From PNON01 sp963757065 (GTDB lineage Bacteria > Chloroflexota > Anaerolineae > Anaerolineales > Anaerolineaceae), in the NCBI GenBank assembly GCA_963757065.1, contig CAVWQC010000008.1, positions 124,001 through 188,000 on the forward strand: a stretch of 64,000 nucleotides of DNA. The letters are read 5' to 3'. Below are positions 44,738 through 53,128 of this stretch, piece by piece. Under the pieces are notes generated by a model. The model worked only from the letters and a program-made list of their open reading frames with translations. It did not search any database and was not told the origin of the DNA. How positions within the stretch are numbered: the first letter of the stretch is position 1; every line of letters starts with the position of its first letter. The translations under genes were made by a program, and so were the position numbers.

Positions 44738-45263
44738 AATGGAACCTGGGTCAGGTGTTTGCCCTATTTGTGGCGAATCAAACAAAACAACTCAAATATA
44801 TAAAATGTACTCAAATCTAATAAATGGGTCTCATCCGCCAGAGGTACAAGGGATAGCTAAAAAACAATTAACTATCATGGTTTCTCCTCCTACGATCGTG
44901 AAAAGTGATGGTTTATCCTCCCTCCACCCGGATTTACTGGCCTTGATTCTTTTTATTATTCTTGCATATTTGTTCGCCATACAACTGGTTGAAAAAGGTC
45001 CATATACATATATTTATGGTTTGATTATTGGAGTTCTTCTAATCGCCTTTGGATTGTTACGCCAAAAATTAATGGCAAAATATAACCTGAACAAGCATGA
45101 TCGGGAAAAATTAATTTCTGAGTTCAGGGTAAAAGCGGATATTTGGATGGAAATGGTTTATTGTAAAAAAGATGACCTGGTTTTTACACCAGATCATAAG
45201 GTTCAACTGAAATTGGATCAATTAAGAGAATATTGGCTCAAACAGACCAGAGATCAAGGATAA
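44715..45263 (+). CDS. Small zinc-ribbon membrane protein, unknown
   Basis: I do not recognise this 182-residue protein. It has a CPICGES motif near residue 16 that looks like half of a zinc ribbon, then two hydrophobic helices at about 73-92 (LLALILFIILAYLFAIQLV) and 98-117, and a hydrophilic charged C-terminal tail that includes CKKDDLVF. The start is a GTG overlapping the upstream gene by 23 bases; an ATG at 44739 is an alternative. Convergent with the M23 peptidase gene, with 10 bases overlap of the two reading frames. Confidence 0.6.
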   Translation: MNNTIPNEMEPGSGVCPICGESNKTTQIYKMYSNLINGSHPPEVQGIAKKQLTIMVSPPTIVKSDGLSSLHPDLLALILFIILAYLFAIQLVEKGPYTYIYGLIIGVLLIAFGLLRQKLMAKYNLNKHDREKLISEFRVKADIWMEMVYCKKDDLVFTPDHKVQLKLDQLREYWLKQTRDQG

Positions 45264-46648
45264 CTTCCAGTAAGCCAGTCCAGGGGGCTGATTTGCACTC
45301 CACCGACCCAAATTTCCCAGTGTAAATGAGCACCTGTAACCCGGCCAGTTCCACCAACTAATCCGATCACCTGACCTCCGGTTACTTTGTCACCTTCTTT
45401 AACCAGAGATTGCGATTGATGCCAGTAACCAGAATAAACCCCCCAACCGTGGTCGATTAAAGTTGCATTACCGCGAACTGTAAGTGGTCCGGAGAAAACC
45501 ACTATCCCGTCAGCAGCAGCAAATATTTTTACCCCTTCTCCACCGCAAAAATCCACACCAGAATGAAAATTAGTAAATGGGCCGCCATTATAGGATCTTC
45601 GATTTCCATATCTTGAGTTAAGACAATCCTGGAAAGAATAAGGAGACGGACTATAAAAGGTACCAGTCCAAAACTTTTCAGCAGACGCTGGAGCAACCAG
45701 GTTCAGTAGCCAATCCATCTCTGGTTGAGTGGTGGCTGGATCTATGAATTCATCCTTGACCATCAGCACCGGATCCTTCCCGTAATTACCATCCTGGATG
45801 ATCACCATTTGTTCTTGCGAATATTGACTTCCATCTTGCGTGGTCATGGAAATCTGTAACGGGTAGACTCCGGGTTCCTGCATGGCATGAATTCCCTGCA
45901 ATGCAATATAGGATCCGTTGCCATCCGGGAAAAAATGGAGTGGATGATCTGTCAATATTCCGGATAGCTGGGTTCCTTCGGGAGCAGCTACTTTGAATGT
46001 GATCGTTTTTCCCTGCACCATGGGTAATGGAGATATTTCAACATTACCTAGAGGAAGCGTCTGCAATCCCCGCCCATCCGGATTCTCATCACCGGAACTA
46101 TAAAGGATCTGCCCGTAAGGAATCAAAGCAGGTTTTTCGATCTGGTTTTGAAAAACCACAGCCCATGGGTTTTGGTTGGTTAAGACGCTGAATTCCAGAA
46201 TAGATTGCCCTTCTGAAAGCAGAAATTTATTTATAACAGGTGGCTCCTGGTCTTTTTCAGGAATGATCAGGCTGACGCCTGTGTACAGTTCAATGGGGGA
46301 AGTAATGTGGTTCAATTTTGTCAGGAGTTTTCGATCGACCGTATTTTCAACAGCCAAAGAGGTAAGGGTTGATCCAAAAGCAACTTTTCTGGTCATTAAG
46401 GTACCGGTGATCCCTTCCAAACCGGGGATGATTAATTGGTCGCCAACGGCAAGTAGATTCGGATCCGTAATGCCATTTGCAGCAATCAATTCGTCCTGAG
46501 TAATTCCAAACTGAGTGGCGATACTCGTGAGGTTATCTCCACTTTGGACAATATAAACAGGTCCAGAAGGTTGATTGTCCTGGGCACGAACGATCCCTGT
46601 GCCATTCATCAAGGCTACAATAATTAGAAGAATAATTAGCTTACGCAT
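45254..46648 (-). CDS. LysM/M23 family peptidoglycan endopeptidase
   Basis: Secreted murein hydrolase of 464 residues. A signal-like hydrophobic segment (LIILLIIVALMNGTGIVRA) occupies residues 4-22. Residues 30-76 are a clear LysM (VYIVQSGDNLTSIATQFG), a second degenerate LysM follows at 80-130, then a long beta-rich region, and the M23 domain from about 345 with FHSGVDFCGGEG and GAHLHWEIWVG, the two zinc-site His motifs. The stop of the upstream DUF192 gene overlaps its start by 8 bases. Likely role: cell-wall remodelling outside the membrane. Confidence 0.92.
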   Translation of the reverse strand: MRKLIILLIIVALMNGTGIVRAQDNQPSGPVYIVQSGDNLTSIATQFGITQDELIAANGITDPNLLAVGDQLIIPGLEGITGTLMTRKVAFGSTLTSLAVENTVDRKLLTKLNHITSPIELYTGVSLIIPEKDQEPPVINKFLLSEGQSILEFSVLTNQNPWAVVFQNQIEKPALIPYGQILYSSGDENPDGRGLQTLPLGNVEISPLPMVQGKTITFKVAAPEGTQLSGILTDHPLHFFPDGNGSYIALQGIHAMQEPGVYPLQISMTTQDGSQYSQEQMVIIQDGNYGKDPVLMVKDEFIDPATTQPEMDWLLNLVAPASAEKFWTGTFYSPSPYSFQDCLNSRYGNRRSYNGGPFTNFHSGVDFCGGEGVKIFAAADGIVVFSGPLTVRGNATLIDHGWGVYSGYWHQSQSLVKEGDKVTGGQVIGLVGGTGRVTGAHLHWEIWVGGVQISPLDWLTGSYP

Positions 46649-46997
46649 CGTTGAATTTTACCTGATCGTTCTTATTGAAATCGGCAATTTTTGAAGGATG
46701 AAGCTCAAGGGTGTAAAGGGCAGGACTTTTTGGGGCATAATATGGGTGCCATTTTTTTGCTATTGTCTTGTCCACCACATGCATGGAGGAATCCAGCCAT
46801 ATTACTGCAATATCAAAGTTCATAAAGAACATATGGATCGAACTATTAACAACACCGGATGAATCTGCAACCAGGGCAATCCCTTCTTGTTCGTCCAAAC
46901 CGGGATGGAACATTAATCCCTTGAATTTGGAAAAGAACGATCTGCAAATTTCAATCTTGATCGGCTTGCCTGGATTGGAAAGATTTATCAGCTGCAT
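46641..46997 (-). CDS. DUF192 family protein
   Basis: A 118-residue protein of the DUF192 fold. The conserved RSFFSKFKGLMF, NSSIHMFFMNFDIAVIWLD and AKKWHPYYAPKSPALYTLEL stretches are present. The ATG at 46997 is chosen because a longer frame would cover the upstream terminator hairpin, which lies just before. It overlaps the M23 peptidase gene by 8 bases, suggesting coupling. Function is unknown; the family is common near envelope genes. Confidence 0.8.
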   Translation of the reverse strand: MQLINLSNPGKPIKIEICRSFFSKFKGLMFHPGLDEQEGIALVADSSGVVNSSIHMFFMNFDIAVIWLDSSMHVVDKTIAKKWHPYYAPKSPALYTLELHPSKIADFNKNDQVKFNDA

Positions 46998-47011
46998 AGT
47001 TTCCAATTGTA

Positions 47012-47048
47012 ATATAAAAATGAGAACTGCTGTTTTGGCAGTTCTCAT
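47012..47048 (-). terminator. Terminator of the second response regulator gene
   Basis: An 11-bp stem ATGAGAACTGC/GCAGTTCTCAT with a 7-base loop, then five T on the minus strand. It lies between the response regulator stop and the DUF192 start, so DUF192 must have its own promoter or be read through. Confidence 0.75.
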
Positions 47049-47076
47049 AAATGAATCCAATTAGAAATAATAATAA

Positions 47077-47463
47077 CTATTTTTCAGATAAAACTTTTTC
47101 GATACTGTCCAATAATTCCTGGGGTCTGAATGGTTTGGATATATAATCATCGACTTTCGCGATATGTAATCCCAAAACTTTGTCGATGGATTGTGTTTTT
47201 GCAGTGATCACAATTACTGGGACTTCTTTTGTGTCCGGTTCAGCTTTTAATTGTTGATAAACATCCCAGCCATCCAGATCAGGCATCATGAGGTCTAGCA
47301 ATATCAAGTCTGGATGTTCCTGATGGACAAGATCAATCCCCTCGCGGCCACCGTGAGCTCCGTGAACATCAAACCCGTGCCGGTTAAGGATCAGTTCAAC
47401 GAGATCCAACATCTCAGGATCATCTTCGATATAAACAATGCACTTTTTTGCAATCGAATCCAT
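47077..47463 (-). CDS. Single-domain response regulator
   Basis: A 128-residue receiver domain without an output domain. Residues: YIEDDPEMLDLV (acidic pair), PDLILLDLMMPDLDG (phospho-acceptor Asp near 55), VIVITAKTQ (switch Thr), and DDYISKPFRPQEL (conserved Lys). GGAGGAAA lies before the ATG. No kinase is adjacent. It is not related by position to the other receiver at 28.5 kb, and its sequence differs clearly. Confidence 0.9.
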   Translation of the reverse strand: MDSIAKKCIVYIEDDPEMLDLVELILNRHGFDVHGAHGGREGIDLVHQEHPDLILLDLMMPDLDGWDVYQQLKAEPDTKEVPVIVITAKTQSIDKVLGLHIAKVDDYISKPFRPQELLDSIEKVLSEK

Positions 47464-47565
47464 TGATTTCCTCCTGATAACTCGTTAACTATACCACAGC
47501 CTGAAATCTACGCAATAAATATTTTTGTTTATTTTCATCTTTTACGGTCCGAAAATCTATGACAA

Positions 47566-48219
47566 TTATGGGCAAAGATTTCCCATTTTTTCAAAAACTG
47601 ACATCAGGATCGCTGGTGATGCAGGGTTGTAATTGTAACTCTGACGAATATCTTCTGCCATCAGATGAAGCTCACCACTACGAACCTCTGCACAGAATTC
47701 ATCAACGATTTCAGTCGGAGTTTTTCCGCCACTATACTGGTGAATTTCCATTAATTGCTCTTCCGTCATGGGGGCTTCTTTCAGCAGTTCATAATAATCA
47801 GAACCGTTTGTTTCACTGATTGCAAAAGCGAGACTGGAGACCTTCGAATTATTTGAATCAGTATTACTGCCTGCAAAATCAGTTTTATCTTGAGTGATCA
47901 AACTAACAACCAGATTGGCAACCATATTCATGAAATTCTGCTCTGGAGACTTATCTTCTACTGAAACCGGTGAACTACTAAAATTGATTTGGTTTGGTGC
48001 AATTTGTTGACCGGTTCTTTCGATTTCTTCAAGAGGAATTATCCGGTAGGATACCTGATCTGAAGACGAATTTTCTATTTTTGGGATGTTCTGTGAGTAA
48101 TTTTGAACTGGACTTTGATTGGTATCACCTATCGAGTTTGATAAATACTGAGTGCCAAATATCAAACCTGCACACATGAGAATAGAAATTAGTACCAGGC
48201 TTTTTAATGACATTGCCAT
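47566..48219 (-). CDS. Uncharacterised protein with N-terminal membrane anchor
   Basis: I do not recognise this protein of about 217 residues. A hydrophobic helix is near the N-terminus (LKSLVLISILMCAGLIFG), consistent with a signal anchor. The following region is Ser/Asn/Gln-rich and low in complexity, then a more ordered C-terminal part with PMTEEQLMEIHQYSGGKTP. The ATG at 48219 is chosen over an upstream TTG, since it is closest to the hydrophobic segment; ribosome-site support is weak. Exported or periplasmic-facing role is inferred from the anchor only. Confidence 0.55.
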   Translation of the reverse strand: MAMSLKSLVLISILMCAGLIFGTQYLSNSIGDTNQSPVQNYSQNIPKIENSSSDQVSYRIIPLEEIERTGQQIAPNQINFSSSPVSVEDKSPEQNFMNMVANLVVSLITQDKTDFAGSNTDSNNSKVSSLAFAISETNGSDYYELLKEAPMTEEQLMEIHQYSGGKTPTEIVDEFCAEVRSGELHLMAEDIRQSYNYNPASPAILMSVFEKMGNLCP

Positions 48220-48342
48220 AGGAATCCAATAGGACAACAAAGAGACCGATACAAGTATTTGGAATATTTCATGATTGCTATTATTATCGGTTATATCAGC
48301 AAATTAAGTGATTACAGATTTATTACAAAAGGGAAAACAAAT

Positions 48343-49113
48343 ATGGGTACAAAAATCACTACATGGAACATTAACGGATACAGGGCGATATATGGAAAAG
48401 ACTTTCGGGGCTGGCTGGATAATCACAAAGGTGACATTATCTGTTTGCAGGAAATAAAAGTGCAGGTAGGGCAGCTGAAACCCGAACAGCTGTCATTCCC
48501 GGAGTACCCTGTCACTTTCTGGTATTCAGCAGAAAGACCCGGTTATAGCGGAGTAGCCACATTTAGCCGTGAAACACCATTATTCCAACAAAACGGATTG
48601 GAGAATGTTGATTACGATAAGGAAGGGCGAGTTTGTATCACCAAATACCCCCGGTTCACTTTATTCAACGTTTATTTTCCCAATGGGCAGCGTGGACAAG
48701 ATCGTCTAGATTACAAACTACACTTTTATGATCACTTACTGACTTATGTCAACCATTTGCGGGAGAAGGGTGAGGAAGTGATCATCACAGGTGATTTCAA
48801 TACAGCTCATCGAGAAATTGACCTGGCTCATCCTAAAGAGAATTCCGAGACTTCCGGTTTTCTACCGGAAGAGCGAGCAATGGTGGATAAATATCTTTCA
48901 ACCGGTCTGATCGACATTTACAGGCATCTCTATCCTGATAAAGTCCAATATACATGGTGGTCTTATGTTACAGGAGCCAGGAACCGGAATATAGGTTGGA
49001 GAATCGATTACTTCTTAATTACGCCTGGTTTACAGGACTCTGTGGAAGATGTGGTCATTCAGGATGAGACCCAGGGCTCAGACCACTGCCCGGTATCATT
49101 AATCCTTAAATAA
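48343..49113 (+). CDS. Exodeoxyribonuclease III (AP endonuclease)
   Basis: DNA-repair nuclease of the EEP superfamily, 256 residues from ATG 48343. The start was chosen for GGGAAAAC upstream and the canonical beginning KITTWNINGYRA; a longer frame adds 28 unlikely residues. Catalytic residues lie in CLQEIKVQ (Glu), VIITGDFNTAHREID (Asp-Asn), RNIGWRIDYFLI and GSDHCPVSL (catalytic His). It cleaves abasic sites and has 3' exonuclease activity. It has its own hairpin terminator. Confidence 0.94.
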   Translation: MGTKITTWNINGYRAIYGKDFRGWLDNHKGDIICLQEIKVQVGQLKPEQLSFPEYPVTFWYSAERPGYSGVATFSRETPLFQQNGLENVDYDKEGRVCITKYPRFTLFNVYFPNGQRGQDRLDYKLHFYDHLLTYVNHLREKGEEVIITGDFNTAHREIDLAHPKENSETSGFLPEERAMVDKYLSTGLIDIYRHLYPDKVQYTWWSYVTGARNRNIGWRIDYFLITPGLQDSVEDVVIQDETQGSDHCPVSLILK

Positions 49114-49143
49114 TACAGGCAGCCAAAATTGCAGCTGCCTGTA
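49114..49143. terminator. Hairpin between exonuclease III and Flp pilin genes
   Basis: A 10-bp stem TACAGGCAGC/GCTGCCTGTA with a 10-base loop. It lies just after the nuclease stop and 18 bases after the convergent Flp pilin gene. The minus-strand side is followed by TATTATTT, so it fits best as a pilin terminator. Confidence 0.6.
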
Positions 49144-49161
49144 CAGTAGTGCTGATAATGG

Positions 49162-49305
49162 TTAAATCAGAGGAATGATCGTGCTGAATAAGTTTCCTAT
49201 TTGTGGACCCAGAATAGCCAAAATAACAATTACTGCTAATGCCACTAATAACATAATAAGAGAATATTCAACAAAGCCCTGCCCGCGTTCTTTTAATCTG
49301 TGCAT
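49162..49305 (-). CDS. Flp/Fap-type pilin, small
   Basis: A 47-residue protein. It starts MHRLKERGQGFVEYSLIML, where G-Q-G-F-V-E-Y is the Flp prepilin cleavage site with the conserved Glu at +5, and then a long hydrophobic helix LLVALAVIVILAILGPQIG. This is the pilin of a Tad/type IVb system. GGAGGTGACGC is the ribosome site 7-8 bases before the ATG. No Tad assembly genes are nearby, so it is a stand-alone pilin in this window. Confidence 0.9.
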   Translation of the reverse strand: MHRLKERGQGFVEYSLIMLLVALAVIVILAILGPQIGNLFSTIIPLI

Positions 49306-49370
49306 CCAGCGTCACCTCCAGGAAAAATGTATTTTATAAAAATTAATCCAATACGAAATAATATATTTGA

Positions 49371-49399
49371 ATTATCACATGCTTATTTACTGAATTCAA
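49371..49399 (-). promoter_or_regulatory. Promoter of the Flp pilin gene
   Basis: On the minus strand TTGAAT, 17-base spacer, GATAAT, about 66 bases before the pilin start codon. The untranslated leader of about 60 bases is A/T-rich. Confidence 0.55.
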
Positions 49400-49510
49400 C
49401 TGGTAAAAGTTATCAGTTTCTTAACAAATCCCTAACCAGACGAGAAAATCAAGCATATTTTCAGCATTATTACTTATTATCGGATATTATCTGGTTTTCC
49501 TTACCATTCC

Positions 49511-49541
49511 AAAAAAAAAGGTTTCTGCGAGAGCAGAAACC
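49511..49541 (-). terminator. Terminator of the gcv operon
   Basis: A 9-bp stem GGTTTCTGC/GCAGAAACC with a GAGA loop. On the minus strand it is followed by nine T. It lies 10 bases after the gcvPB stop codon. Confidence 0.9.
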
Positions 49542-49550
49542 CTTTTATTA

Positions 49551-51014
49551 TTAGTTTTCTTCTGGTATCCAACAACATAGAACCAGATCCCGTGCGGCTT
49601 TAACTTCATCCAACCGGCCAACAGGAGTGTTGTGAGGTGCCTCTTTTAACAATTGCGGATTCTCATGTGCTTCCTGAGCGATCTTTAGCATGACATCCGA
49701 GAATACATCCAGCGTCTGTTTTGATTCTGTCTCTGTTGGCTCGATCATCAGAGCTTCTTTTACTATGAGCGGGAAGTAATTGGTTGGCGGGTGGAAGTTA
49801 TAATCCATCAACCGCTTGGCTACATCCAGTGCGTGAACATCATGAATGTCTGGCCAGAAACCTTCCACCACAAATTCGTGCATGCATAGCCGGTCATAAG
49901 GGAGATGATAGGCTTTTTTGATTTTTGCCAGGATATAGTTCGCGTTCAATACAGCATATTCTGATATTTTTCGCAAACCTTCGGGTCCATGCATGAGGAT
50001 ATAGGTATAGGCACGGATGTGCATCCCAAAATGTCCCTGGAAGGATTTCATCCTGCCAATGGATTTGGCTGGTGTTTTGAATCCGAATAAAGGTGCCAGT
50101 TCATCGGTGCCGGGTTCAATGATGTCAATAACCGGATCCGGGAGGAAATCCAATAGATGTTTGGCGACGCCCACCGGGCCTGAACCAGGACCTCCTCCAC
50201 CGTGCGGGGTCGAGAAGGTCTTATGTAGGTTGAAATGCATCACATCGATCCCGAGGTCGCCGGGGCGAACAATTCCGAGTAAGGCATTCATATTAGCGCC
50301 GTCACCATAGACGAGACCGCCGGCTTCGTGAACGATGCGGATCACTTCCAGGACATTCTCATCAAAAAGACCCAGCGTATTGGGGTTGGTCAGCATTAAT
50401 CCAGCCAATTGATCGTCACATGCAGCTTTTAGAGCTGTGAGATCCACGTTCCCGCGTGCATCCGAGGGAAGCGGAACGACATCCATGCCGCTCATTGCGG
50501 AAGTCGCCGGGTTGGTGCCGTGAGCAGAATCCGGGATAAGGATTCTGGTTCGCTTTGCATCCTTTCGGGACAGGTGGTAAGCTCGCATGATCAAGACGCC
50601 TACTAATTCACCCTGCGCACCTGCAGCCGGCTGTAATGTCATCCCGGCAAAACCACTGATCTCTTTCAGAATTTCCTGCAGTTGGTACATCAATGCCAGG
50701 TTTCCCTGAACAGTTTCAATGGGTTGGAGCGGATGGGTGAATGCAAAACCTGGTAAACGGGCAGTCACTTCGTTTATCTTGGGATTGTATTTCATCGTGC
50801 AGGATCCCAATGGGTAAAAACCGCCATCGATGGAATAATTCAAATTAGAAAGGTGTGTAAAATGCCGGACAACATCCAATTCTGAAAGTTCAGGAAGAGG
50901 TAATTCTTTCCTCAACAGGGCTTTGGGTAGCTTGGAGACTGGAACATCCGACTCGGGAAATTCAACCCCAATTCTGCCTGGCGAAGTTAATTCATATAAG
51001 GTTGGTTCACTCAT
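49551..51014 (-). CDS. gcvPB: Glycine dehydrogenase (decarboxylating) subunit 2
   Basis: PLP-containing half of the P-protein of the glycine cleavage system, 487 residues from ATG 51014. The start was chosen because GGAGG lies just upstream, and the protein then begins MSEPTLYELTSPG; an in-frame ATG upstream would add 14 odd residues. The PLP lysine is in HFNLHKTFSTPHGGGGPG near residue 270. The gene overlaps gcvPA by 8 bases. The operon ends with a strong terminator, and no gcvT or lpd is present. Confidence 0.95.
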   Translation of the reverse strand: MSEPTLYELTSPGRIGVEFPESDVPVSKLPKALLRKELPLPELSELDVVRHFTHLSNLNYSIDGGFYPLGSCTMKYNPKINEVTARLPGFAFTHPLQPIETVQGNLALMYQLQEILKEISGFAGMTLQPAAGAQGELVGVLIMRAYHLSRKDAKRTRILIPDSAHGTNPATSAMSGMDVVPLPSDARGNVDLTALKAACDDQLAGLMLTNPNTLGLFDENVLEVIRIVHEAGGLVYGDGANMNALLGIVRPGDLGIDVMHFNLHKTFSTPHGGGGPGSGPVGVAKHLLDFLPDPVIDIIEPGTDELAPLFGFKTPAKSIGRMKSFQGHFGMHIRAYTYILMHGPEGLRKISEYAVLNANYILAKIKKAYHLPYDRLCMHEFVVEGFWPDIHDVHALDVAKRLMDYNFHPPTNYFPLIVKEALMIEPTETESKQTLDVFSDVMLKIAQEAHENPQLLKEAPHNTPVGRLDEVKAARDLVLCCWIPEEN

Positions 51015-52356
51015 GATCCACCTCCGCCAAGACTTCGCATAACATGTCAATCTCATCCTTTGTATTCATCTCTGTTACTGCAACCAGTAAATGATTTTCC
51101 ATCTCAGGATAATCTTTCTCCAGTTCATAGCCTCCAAGAATTCCATGTTCCAGCAGATGGGCATTGATATCCCTGGCAGGACCTGGACAGCAGACTACAA
51201 ACTCATTGAAATAGGGATGATCCATGCAGACGCTGTACCCCGGAACAGCAGCGATCTTTTCTGCAGCATAGTGGGCCTTGTGATAATTCAACTCGGCGAC
51301 TTTTTTCAAGCCATGTTTTCCAAGCAGGCTCAAATGGATCGTAGCTGCCAGGGCGAGCAACCCCTGATTTGTGCAAATATTCGAGGATGCTTTCTCCCGG
51401 CGAATATGTTGTTCGCGAGCTGTAAGAGTTAAAACGTAGGCTCGGTTACCCTTGCCGTCAACCGTTTCTCCCACCAGACGACCGGAGATCTTGCGGATAT
51501 ATTCCTTCCTGGTGGCGAATATACCCAGGTATGGACCTCCATAAGAAAGTGGCAGACCCAAAGGCTGTCCTTCGCCCACAACGATGTCGGCACCCATCTC
51601 ACCCGGCGTCTTGAGCATTCCCAGGGCAACCGGATTCACAGCCACAGCAACCAGGGCTCCGAATTCATGAGCCTTGGTGATCAATTCTGTGTAATCAAAA
51701 ATATTCCCCAGGAAGTCCGGGTATTGAACGATAACAAGTGCAGTCTGATCATCGAGTTGATCAATAAGGGCAGCCGGCTCTCCGCTGGGATTGGATGATG
51801 TATCCCCCGTAATGATCAAATTATCATAACCTTGCGTATAGGTACGAGCTACAGCCCGGTATTGTGGATTCAAGGTCGGGGATAAAATGACCTTATTCTT
51901 CTTACCGCGGAAGTTTTGATATGCCATGATGACCGCTTCTGCAGTGGCAGTTGCGCCGTCATAATGCGAGGCATTGCTGGCTTCCATTCCGGTTAATGCA
52001 GTGATCAAACTCTGGAATTCAAAGATCACCTGCAGGGTTCCCTGGGAGATCTCAGGCTGGTAGGGGGTGTAAGCGGTATAGAACTCGCCTCTGCGAAGAA
52101 GCATATCGACTGCTGCGGGAGTGTAGTGGTTATATACGCCTGCACCAAGGAAACATACCAGGTCCTGGGTGGATTCATTTGCCTGTGAGATATTCTGCAT
52201 TTCAGCCATGATCTCCATTTCGGTCATGGCAGGTGGCAGATTTAATTTTGGAAATCGGTATTTTTTCGGGATATCTTTAAATAGAGACTCAATATCCTTT
52301 ACACCGACCACCTCGAGCATTTCTTTGGTTTCCTGGTCAGTATGTGGAATGAACAT
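51007..52356 (-). CDS. gcvPA: Glycine dehydrogenase (decarboxylating) subunit 1
   Basis: N-terminal half of the two-part P-protein, 449 residues, partner of GcvPB. Together they decarboxylate glycine and pass the aminomethyl group to GcvH. The N-terminus is MFIPHTDQETKEMLEVVGV and the large domain includes PYQPEISQGTLQVIFEFQS and ASHYDGATATAEA, both typical. The gene overlaps gcvH by 1 base (TAATG) and gcvPB by 8 bases, showing tight translational coupling. Confidence 0.95.
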   Translation of the reverse strand: MFIPHTDQETKEMLEVVGVKDIESLFKDIPKKYRFPKLNLPPAMTEMEIMAEMQNISQANESTQDLVCFLGAGVYNHYTPAAVDMLLRRGEFYTAYTPYQPEISQGTLQVIFEFQSLITALTGMEASNASHYDGATATAEAVIMAYQNFRGKKNKVILSPTLNPQYRAVARTYTQGYDNLIITGDTSSNPSGEPAALIDQLDDQTALVIVQYPDFLGNIFDYTELITKAHEFGALVAVAVNPVALGMLKTPGEMGADIVVGEGQPLGLPLSYGGPYLGIFATRKEYIRKISGRLVGETVDGKGNRAYVLTLTAREQHIRREKASSNICTNQGLLALAATIHLSLLGKHGLKKVAELNYHKAHYAAEKIAAVPGYSVCMDHPYFNEFVVCCPGPARDINAHLLEHGILGGYELEKDYPEMENHLLVAVTEMNTKDEIDMLCEVLAEVDHE

Positions 52357-52748
52357 TAGTGTTCCCGTCCTTCACAATACTCCTGATAAGATTTGGTGTC
52401 CATCAAGTCATTCAGTTCAGCAGTATTGCTCATTTCAATTTTCACCATCCAGGCTTTTTCATAAGGATCAGTATTGACCAGTTCCGGTGAATCTGAAAGG
52501 GATTCATTGATGGATACGACTTTGCCGGATACCGGAAAATTGATGTCCGAAGCAGCTTTAACTGATTCAACCGTGCCCAGCAAAGCGCCTTTTTTCACTG
52601 CATCATTCAGAGAGACAGCAATTTCCACAAATACCACATCAGAAAGTTGTTCCTGGGCATAATCACTCACCCCGATAGTGGCAACTTTTCCGTCCACTTT
52701 TACCCATTCATCAGTATTCGCGTATTTCAAACCGGCTAAAATATTCAT
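52356..52748 (-). CDS. gcvH: Glycine cleavage system H protein
   Basis: Lipoyl-carrying shuttle, 130 residues, typical length. The lipoyl lysine is in GTVESVKAASDINFPVSG (about residue 63), and the C-terminal YEKAWMVKIEMS block is intact. It starts with NILAGLKYANTDEWVKV. GGAGGAAATTAG precedes the ATG. It is the first gene of the gcvH-gcvPA-gcvPB operon, and the upstream leader carries a tandem glycine riboswitch. Confidence 0.95.
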   Translation of the reverse strand: MNILAGLKYANTDEWVKVDGKVATIGVSDYAQEQLSDVVFVEIAVSLNDAVKKGALLGTVESVKAASDINFPVSGKVVSINESLSDSPELVNTDPYEKAWMVKIEMSNTAELNDLMDTKSYQEYCEGREH

Positions 52749-52788
52749 CTAATTTCCTCCAAAAGAATAAGGTTAGGATTAAACGCTA

Positions 52789-52813
52789 AGGCACACGAAA
52801 TAATCGTGTGCCT
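52789..52813 (-). promoter_or_regulatory. Hairpin next to the riboswitch aptamers (possible expression platform)
   Basis: A 10-bp stem AGGCACACGA/TCGTGTGCCT directly after the second aptamer and before gcvH. It shares bases with the aptamer-2 P1 3' side. There is no T run after it, so it is not a plain terminator; it may alter access to the ribosome site or compete with the aptamer stem. Confidence 0.5.
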
Positions 52814-52977
52814 CTGTTTTATACCTGAGAGATTCGCCCGGTGATCCATCGGGTTTGCCCCGTCGGTGTGCATGCACTTTCCAGAGTGAACGGCCAATGG
52901 GTCCTTTTTACCTGAGAGATTCATTGAAAACTATTTCCAATTTGCCCCTTCGGTGCCTGTTGCCAGGACTCTTCCCA
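52808..52977 (-). promoter_or_regulatory. Tandem glycine riboswitch
   Basis: Two gcvT-type aptamers on the minus strand. Aptamer 1 (about 52901-52977) has CACCGAAGGGGCAAA and CTCTCAGGTAAAAAGGAC; aptamer 2 (about 52808-52887) has CACCGACGGGGCAAA and CTCTCAGGTATAAAACAGAG. These are the conserved core sequences of the family. A short linker joins them, as in cooperative tandem switches. It lies directly between a near-consensus promoter and gcvH, so glycine would turn on its own degradation. Confidence 0.93.
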
Positions 52978-52988
52978 AAGACAATCTC

Positions 52989-53017
52989 ATTCTACGGGTA
53001 GAGTGTACTGGTGTCAA
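52989..53017 (-). promoter_or_regulatory. Promoter of the gcv operon
   Basis: On the minus strand TTGACA, 17-base spacer, TAGAAT, directly upstream of the tandem glycine riboswitch. Confidence 0.85.
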
Positions 53018-53128
53018 GGGAAATATATATGCTGTGCCATAACTGGACGAAACCTTTGTGATTGAAATTTCCTTGCGTATGGAATTTCTTCGATCGAGTG
53101 TAATACAAGTTATATAAGGTATTAATGG

